DNA from: an uncultured Oscillospiraceae bacterium
GTDB lineage: Bacteria; Bacillota; Clostridia; Oscillospirales; Oscillospiraceae
Length of the DNA stretch: 18,694 nucleotides
Assembly (NCBI GenBank): GCA_934565615.1
Contig: CAKTIH010000030.1
Coordinates: forward strand, 1-18,694
Direction: 5' to 3'
The translations under genes and the position numbers were made by a program. Each line of letters opens with the position of its first letter. Within the stretch, counting starts at the first letter, position 1. The notes under the pieces were generated by a model. The model was not told the origin of the DNA and did no database searches. It worked only from the letters and a program-made list of their open reading frames with translations. Shown in pieces: positions 14,772 to 18,694 of this stretch.

Positions 14772-16118
14772 TCACACCTCTGCCGCGGCAGCTTTCCCGC
14801 GGCGGCTTATGACCGCAAAGGCGATCACGCATATAATGACCGACACGAGCGAGCCCGCCGCCGTCGCAAGTCCCATCGGCAGAAGCGTCGTCGGGAAGAG
14901 CTTGGAGGTGAAATACACACCCGGAACGCGCACGAGCGCGACGGCAATGATATTGTGCATGAACGACAGCCCGGACTTTCCGCAGGCACAGAAATATCCG
15001 CTGAAGCTGAAGTGGATGCCGGCGAAGATGCAGTCGAAAATATACCCGCGCAGGTACTGCCCGCCCGCGGCGATGACCGCAGTGTCCGGTGTGAACAGTC
15101 CGACGACGCTCTCGGCGATGAACTGGATAACTATCGTGACGATCACACCGAAGCCCGCGGCGATCATGACGGCGTAGCGCAGCGTCGCCACGGCGCGCTC
15201 GGGCTTGTTCGCGCCGATGTTCTGCGCGCCGAGCGCCGAGACGGTCGAGAGCATGGACGAGGGCACGAGGAACACGAAGCTAATAAACTTCTCAACTATG
15301 CCGACCGCCGCCGCATCGGTAAGCCCGCGGCGATTGGCGATGATAGTTATAATAATGAAGGCGACCTGAATAAGCCCGTCCTGCACGGCAATGGGAACGC
15401 CGATAGACAGCAGCTGCCCCATCATGTCGCGGCTGGGCTTGAGGTCCTCACGGCGCAGCGCGATGCCGGTCTTTTGATGCAGCACCATGACGAGAGACAC
15501 CGCAACGCTTATCGCCTGCGCAAGCGTTGTGCCGAGCGCCGCGCCCGCAGGCCCCATCTTGAGCGCGCCCATGAACAGGTAGTCCAGCGCTATATTTGCC
15601 GCGCAGGCAACAGCGATGAAGTACATCGGGCTTTTTGAATCGCCCATGCCGCGGAAAACGGAGCTGATGATATTATAAGCCGTGATGAGCGGAATGCCGA
15701 TGAAGCAGATAGTAAGGTACGCAACAGTCCCCTCGACTGCCTCGGCGGGCGTTGATATGACTGCAACGATCTGCCGTACAAGAACGAGCAGCACGACCGT
15801 CAGCACGACGGAGAGCGTCATGAAAAGCGTCGCCGTATTGCCGATGGCCTGCGCCGCGCGCTTCCTGTCGCGTGCGCCGACAGCCTGACCGATGCTGACC
15901 GTCGAGCCCATAGCAAGTCCGACGATCATGACCGTCAGCATATGCATGACCTGAGAGCCGACCGAAACTGCCGTCGTGCTCGCCACGCCCTCGAACTGGC
16001 CGATTATGAACAGGTCGGCAAGCCCGTAAAGCGTCTGCAGGAAGTAAGACAGCAGATAAGGCAGCGAGAATATGACAATGTTTTTGAATACGCTTCCGCT
16101 TGTAAGGTTTCTTTCCAT
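14772..16118 (-). CDS. MATE family multidrug efflux transporter
   Basis: A 448-residue, 12-helix inner-membrane antiporter of the MatE/NorM type, which exports drugs or metabolites in exchange for Na+ or H+. It shows the two-fold repeated MatE architecture: the first half begins FKNIVIFSLPYLLSYFLQTL and GLADLFIIGQ, then MGSTVSIGQAVGARDRKRA. The second half begins near LSIGVPIAVQDGLIQ and has LGAQNIGANKPERA, the equivalent of the first-half GQAVGARD segment. The length is typical. The ATG has GGAGGG about 8 bases upstream. It is the first gene of the operon with the MerR-family regulator. The substrate cannot be inferred, though the BmrR-like partner suggests bulky cationic or aromatic compounds. 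Confidence 0.93.
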   Translation of the reverse strand: MERNLTSGSVFKNIVIFSLPYLLSYFLQTLYGLADLFIIGQFEGVASTTAVSVGSQVMHMLTVMIVGLAMGSTVSIGQAVGARDRKRAAQAIGNTATLFMTLSVVLTVVLLVLVRQIVAVISTPAEAVEGTVAYLTICFIGIPLITAYNIISSVFRGMGDSKSPMYFIAVACAANIALDYLFMGALKMGPAGAALGTTLAQAISVAVSLVMVLHQKTGIALRREDLKPSRDMMGQLLSIGVPIAVQDGLIQVAFIIITIIANRRGLTDAAAVGIVEKFISFVFLVPSSMLSTVSALGAQNIGANKPERAVATLRYAVMIAAGFGVIVTIVIQFIAESVVGLFTPDTAVIAAGGQYLRGYIFDCIFAGIHFSFSGYFCACGKSGLSFMHNIIAVALVRVPGVYFTSKLFPTTLLPMGLATAAGSLVSVIICVIAFAVISRRGKAAAAEV

Positions 16119-16149
16119 TTGCGTTTCCCTCCGGATTTCTGACTACTGC

Positions 16150-16183
16150 ATTATAATGAACTCTACAGTAATTGTAAAGTCAA
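16150..16183 (-). promoter_or_regulatory. MerR-type promoter and operator of the MATE-merR operon
   Basis: Read on the minus strand: TTGACT (16183-16178), a 19-base spacer, then CATTAT (16158-16153). Within the spacer, ACTTTACA-N5-TGTAGAGT (16180-16160) is a dyad with one mismatch, the standard site for MerR-family activators. An overlapping TTTACA-N17-TATAAT pair (16178-16150) could give basal transcription. Confidence 0.82.
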
Positions 16184-16221
16184 GTAAAAATTTTTTAAGG
16201 TGTAACACGCATGCCGTGACC

Positions 16222-16250
16222 TTGCCGCAGCCACGGCGAATGTATATAAT
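16222..16250 (+). promoter_or_regulatory. Sigma-A promoter of the two-component genes
   Basis: TTGCCG (16222-16227), 17 bases, then a perfect TATAAT (16245-16250). An inverted repeat, GCCGTG (16213-16218) and CACGGC (16232-16237), flanks the -35 box and may be an operator. Transcription should begin near 16257, which excludes the in-frame ATG at 16253 as the regulator start. Confidence 0.82.
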
Positions 16251-16282
16251 GGATGAAGAAACTATTTGCGCGAGGTATGAGC

Positions 16283-16969
16283 ATGAGCAGGATATTACTT
16301 TTAGAGGATGATCTGAGCCTTATAACCGGACTCTCCTTTGCTTTCAAAAAGCAGGGCTTTGAAGCGGACAACGCCAGAACGCTCAGAGACGCGGACGCGC
16401 TGTGGGCAGACAGAAAATATGACCTTCTGGTATTGGACGTCTCTCTTCCGGACGGTTCGGGCTTTGAGTTCTGTGAGAGGGTGCGGCGCACATCGAAGGT
16501 GCCGATCATCTTCCTCACCGCATCTGACGAGGAAACGAGCATCATCATGGGTCTCGACATCGGCGGAAACGACTATATCACAAAGCCGTTCAAGCTTGGA
16601 GTCCTTATCTCCCGCATCAATGCTCTGCTGCGCCGGGCGAGCGCTTTCGGCGCGGCGGACACGGAGCTGTGCTCCAACGGCATCAGGGTGCTCCTGCTCC
16701 AAGGACAGGCTTTCAAGAACGGCGAGGCGCTTGAGCTGACCGCCGCGGAATATAAGCTCCTGTGCCTGTTCATGCATAACCCGAACACTGTGCTCACCAA
16801 GGGGCAGATATTAGACAAGCTCTGGGACTGCGACGGGAACTATATCGACAGCAGCACCCTCACGGTATACATCCGCCGGCTGCGCATGAAGATAGAGGAC
16901 GACCCGGGCACGCCGCAGATGCTCCTGACCGTCCGCGGCATGGGCTACAAGTGGAACATTATCAGCTGA
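16283..16969 (+). CDS. Two-component response regulator, OmpR/PhoB family
   Basis: 228 residues. The receiver domain (1-118) has the acidic pair D9-D10, the phospho-accepting D52 (LVLDVSLPDG), T79 (FLTAS) and K101 (TKPF). The C-terminal winged helix (about 130-226) shows LTAAEYKLLCLFMHNPNTVLT, the recognition-helix region SSTLTVYIRRLRMKI and the closing TVRGMGYKW. The start is ATG 16283: GAGGT (16272-16276) lies 6 bases upstream, whereas it touches the earlier ATG 16277, and ATG 16253 precedes the transcription start. The kinase gene follows after 8 bases, so they form one operon. A likely target is the palindrome in front of the downstream ABC gene. Confidence 0.96.
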   Translation: MSRILLLEDDLSLITGLSFAFKKQGFEADNARTLRDADALWADRKYDLLVLDVSLPDGSGFEFCERVRRTSKVPIIFLTASDEETSIIMGLDIGGNDYITKPFKLGVLISRINALLRRASAFGAADTELCSNGIRVLLLQGQAFKNGEALELTAAEYKLLCLFMHNPNTVLTKGQILDKLWDCDGNYIDSSTLTVYIRRLRMKIEDDPGTPQMLLTVRGMGYKWNIIS

Positions 16970-16977
16970 GGTGCAGC

Positions 16978-18015
16978 ATGAAAATACTTGCAAATAAGGA
17001 TATACGGGATCTCTTCCTCGCGCTCACGCTCGTTCTATGCGTCCTGCTCCTGATGGTCGAGGGCTTCATGTGGCTAAGCTGCCGGAGCTTTTCACTGTGG
17101 CTGCCGCTGCTGTTCCTGCTCGCTGGCGGCGCGGTGTGGCTGCTCTGCCTTGGATATTTTAAGCGTCAGAACCGCTCAATGGAGCAGGCGGTATCGCAGA
17201 TAAGCGCCTATCTCGACGGCGACCGCAGCGCCCGCATCGAATGCGACAGCGAGGGCGAGCTGTACCGCCTGTTCCATTCGGTCAACTCAATGGCGGCGGT
17301 GCTGAACGCTCACGCAGATAATGAGCTGCGCGAAAAGGAATTTTTGAAAAACACGATATCCGATATCTCCCACCAGCTTAAAACGCCGCTTGCAGCTCTG
17401 AACATTTATAATGGGCTATTGCAGGACGAGGACATTGACGCCCCCACCGTGAAGGAATTTGCCGAACTGTCCGAACAGGAGCTTGACCGCATCGAAACGC
17501 TGGTACAAAATCTACTCAAGATAACGCGGCTCGACGCGGGCTCCATTGCCTTTGAAAAGGCCACGGAAAACGTCGCTGACATGATGCAGGATATCGCGCT
17601 GCACTTCGCGTACCGCGCAAAGCTGGAGGAGAAGGAGCTCATCCTCGCCGGTGCGGAGTACACTTCCCTTTTCTGTGATCGTGATTGGCTCATTGAGGCT
17701 ATCGGCAACCTCGTGAAGAACGCGCTCGACCACACGGATAAGGGCGGCACTGTGCGCATCGAGTGGTGCGCTCTGCCCTCCGCCGTGCAGCTCAAGGTGA
17801 CAGACGACGGCTGCGGCATCCATCCCGAGGATCTTCACTACATCTTCAAGCGCTTTTACCGCAGCCGTTTCTCCAAGGACACGCAGGGCGTCGGCCTCGG
17901 CCTGCCGCTGGCAAAGGCGATAATCGAAGCGCACAGCGGGACTATCGAAGTCGACAGCGAGCTTGGCCGCGGCACGGTGTTTACCGTGAACTTTCTGAAT
18001 CCTACAAAATTGTAG
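16978..18015 (+). CDS. Sensor histidine kinase with minimal extracytoplasmic loop
   Basis: 345 residues. Two membrane helices (about 12-34 and 39-60) are joined by only a few residues, so there is no external sensing domain; ligand sensing, if any, is within the membrane or through a partner protein. A HAMP-like linker (62-115) leads to HisKA with the phospho-acceptor H132 in DISHQLKTP. The HATPase_c domain has the N box NLVKNALDHT, G1 DDGCGI, the F box IFKRFYR and G2 GVGLGLPLAK. The start is ATG 16978 with GAGG 6 bases upstream. The design and the downstream ABC gene resemble intramembrane-sensing kinases of the BceS type, although BceS kinases lack a HAMP. The stop codon lies inside a palindrome that may be the regulator's binding site. 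Confidence 0.95.
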   Translation: MKILANKDIRDLFLALTLVLCVLLLMVEGFMWLSCRSFSLWLPLLFLLAGGAVWLLCLGYFKRQNRSMEQAVSQISAYLDGDRSARIECDSEGELYRLFHSVNSMAAVLNAHADNELREKEFLKNTISDISHQLKTPLAALNIYNGLLQDEDIDAPTVKEFAELSEQELDRIETLVQNLLKITRLDAGSIAFEKATENVADMMQDIALHFAYRAKLEEKELILAGAEYTSLFCDRDWLIEAIGNLVKNALDHTDKGGTVRIEWCALPSAVQLKVTDDGCGIHPEDLHYIFKRFYRSRFSKDTQGVGLGLPLAKAIIEAHSGTIEVDSELGRGTVFTVNFLNPTKL

Positions 18016-18016
18016 G
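18001..18016. promoter_or_regulatory. 16-bp perfect palindrome, candidate response-regulator operator
   Basis: CCTACAAAATTGTAGG is fully self-complementary and contains TACA-N4-TGTA, the core spacing described for BceR-type regulators (TnACA-N4-TGTAA). It overlaps the kinase stop codon. A second related half, CCTGTAGG, follows at 18020-18027. Confidence 0.5.
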
Positions 18017-18040
18017 ATTCCTGTAGGCCCGCAGTAATAT
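18010..18040 (+). promoter_or_regulatory. Possible promoter of the ABC gene
   Basis: TTGTAG (18010-18015), in the right half of the palindrome, and TATAAT-like TAATAT (18035-18040) are 19 bases apart. The long spacer and poor -35 fit an activated rather than constitutive promoter. Confidence 0.4.
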
Positions 18041-18048
18041 TCCGGTGC

Positions 18049-18085
18049 TATTCTTTCATGTACAGGCCGAAAGAATATGGCCTGT
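18049..18085 (+). promoter_or_regulatory. Two mutually exclusive hairpins in the ABC gene leader
   Basis: Hairpin A: TATTCTTTC (18049-18057) with GAAAGAATA (18069-18077), a 9-bp perfect stem. Hairpin B: ACAGGCC (18062-18068) with GGCCTGT (18079-18085), a 7-bp perfect stem. The loop of A contains the 5' arm of B, and the loop of B contains the 3' arm of A, so both cannot fully form together. The ribosome binding site (AGAGG, about 18095) starts about 10 bases further on. Confidence 0.6.
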
Positions 18086-18109
18086 CCCACAGAAAGAGGT
18101 GTTTGCACT

Positions 18110-18694
18110 ATGGATCTATTAGAAGTCAAAAACATTTGTAAGACCTACGGCAGCGGGGAGACCGCGGTCAGAGCATTGAAGGACGTGAGCTTCTCCGTAC
18201 CCAAGGGAGAGTATGTCGCGATAGTCGGTGAATCCGGTTCGGGCAAAAGTACGCTCCTTAACATGATCGGCGCGCTGGACACGCCCACCGCCGGTAAGGT
18301 GCTGATAGACGGCAGGGACGTTTTCGCTATGGACGATAAGAAGCTGACTATTTTCCGCCGGCGGAACATCGGCTTTATCTTTCAGGCCTTCAACCTGATC
18401 CCGGAGCTGACGGTCGAGCAGAACATAATCTTCCCCGTGCTGCTCGACTACGCAAAGACCTTTAAGCGCATCATCGTGCTGTTTATCCTGCTGGCTGTCG
18501 TCACGGCGGTCGCGATCCCGCTGAGCCTTTCGCAGCAGATAAGCGACGCGGCTGCGCTCAAGCAGGAGTACGCCCTCGCAAAGCAGAACGCTGTTGACAG
18601 CGCTGCGGATAGCTCCGTGGACAACGGCGGCGATAAGCAGGACGGAGAGCATGACCATGAGCACGACCGTGACCGTGAGGAGGATATGTGGAAG
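18110..18694 (+). CDS. Truncated ABC-transporter ATPase joined in frame to a membrane-protein N-terminus (3' end outside window)
   Basis: The frame is open for 195 codons to the window edge, starting at ATG 18110 behind an AGAGG ribosome binding site. Residues 1-114 are a textbook MacB/LolD-type ATPase: A-loop Y13, Walker A GESGSGKST (40-48) and Q-loop Q92 (FIFQAFNLIPELTVEQN). The protein should continue about 110 residues with LSGGQ, Walker B and the H-loop. Instead, from about residue 116 (nt 18455) it reads KTFKRIIVLFILLAVV, a basic-then-hydrophobic start typical of a membrane protein. An Ala/Gln/Lys helix and a His/Asp/Glu-rich stretch (EHDHEHDRDREED) follow. As it stands the ATPase cannot hydrolyse ATP. 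This may be a real deletion joining two genes or an assembly error. The identity of the second partner is unknown. Confidence 0.8.
   Translation, partial: MDLLEVKNICKTYGSGETAVRALKDVSFSVPKGEYVAIVGESGSGKSTLLNMIGALDTPTAGKVLIDGRDVFAMDDKKLTIFRRRNIGFIFQAFNLIPELTVEQNIIFPVLLDYAKTFKRIIVLFILLAVVTAVAIPLSLSQQISDAAALKQEYALAKQNAVDSAADSSVDNGGDKQDGEHDHEHDRDREEDMWK

Noticed and set aside
16253..16282. Earlier in-frame ATGs (16253, 16277) for the response regulator
   Set aside because: 16253 precedes the predicted transcription start of the TATAAT promoter; 16277 directly touches the Shine-Dalgarno. ATG 16283 has correct spacing and begins at the conserved receiver strand.
18049..18085. H-type pseudoknot in the ABC leader
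   Set aside because: The loop that would have to cross the 9-bp stem is a single nucleotide, which is sterically implausible; alternative hairpins fit better.
18058..18141. Short upstream ORF overlapping the start of the ABC gene
   Set aside because: No ribosome binding site in front of its ATG, and the start lies within the hairpin region.

Overview
The window looks like chromosome from a GC-rich member of the Clostridia, probably Oscillospiraceae-like. The reasons are the hrcA-grpE-dnaK-dnaJ heat-shock order with a CIRCE operator, strong AGGAGG-type ribosome binding sites, sigma-A promoters of the TTGACA/TATAAT type, an EF-G-like paralogue, an S11 carboxypeptidase, and high G/C at third codon positions. 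I see no tRNA, rRNA, CRISPR array, insertion sequence or prophage gene. The taxonomic placement is inference from gene content, not from a search.

Left part (1-5780, plus strand). The window opens inside a large membrane protein whose C-terminal two thirds has the layout of a P1B-type (heavy-metal) P-type ATPase but has lost nearly every catalytic motif. It carries a long acidic Tyr/Asp-rich cytoplasmic N-terminus. After a clear terminator and promoter comes a monocistronic EF-G-like GTPase with very biased codons. Next is a membrane-anchored protein that resembles an SGNH hydrolase without its catalytic residues. A perfect 22-bp inverted repeat closes this side.

Centre (5784-12352, minus strand). 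The class I heat-shock operon runs hrcA-grpE-dnaK-dnaJ from a consensus promoter overlapped by CIRCE, with one additional CIRCE half-site nearer the gene. The grpE-dnaK gap holds a compact 78-nt palindromic element, and the dnaK-dnaJ gap holds two stem-loops and an orphan Shine-Dalgarno sequence. Upstream, on the same strand but separated by a strong hairpin, is an AI-2E/PerM-family transporter.

Right part (12353-18694). A secreted D-Ala-D-Ala carboxypeptidase (plus) converges on a MATE efflux pump-MerR/BmrR-like regulator operon (minus). That operon starts at a promoter with the 19-bp spacer and central dyad typical of MerR-activated promoters. Divergent from it is a two-component system (OmpR-type response regulator and a kinase with almost no extracytoplasmic loop). 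It is followed by a palindrome, two mutually exclusive hairpins, and an ABC-transporter ATPase. That ATPase reads in frame through its P-loop and Q-loop, then changes at about 18455 into an unrelated membrane-protein N-terminus. This is either a deletion fusion or an assembly join. The layout resembles the regulator-kinase-ABC modules that Firmicutes use against cell-wall-active compounds, but the substrate cannot be read from the sequence.

The most unusual items are the degenerate P-type ATPase, the degenerate SGNH protein, the broken ABC ATPase with its switch-like leader, and the palindromic element in the heat-shock operon.
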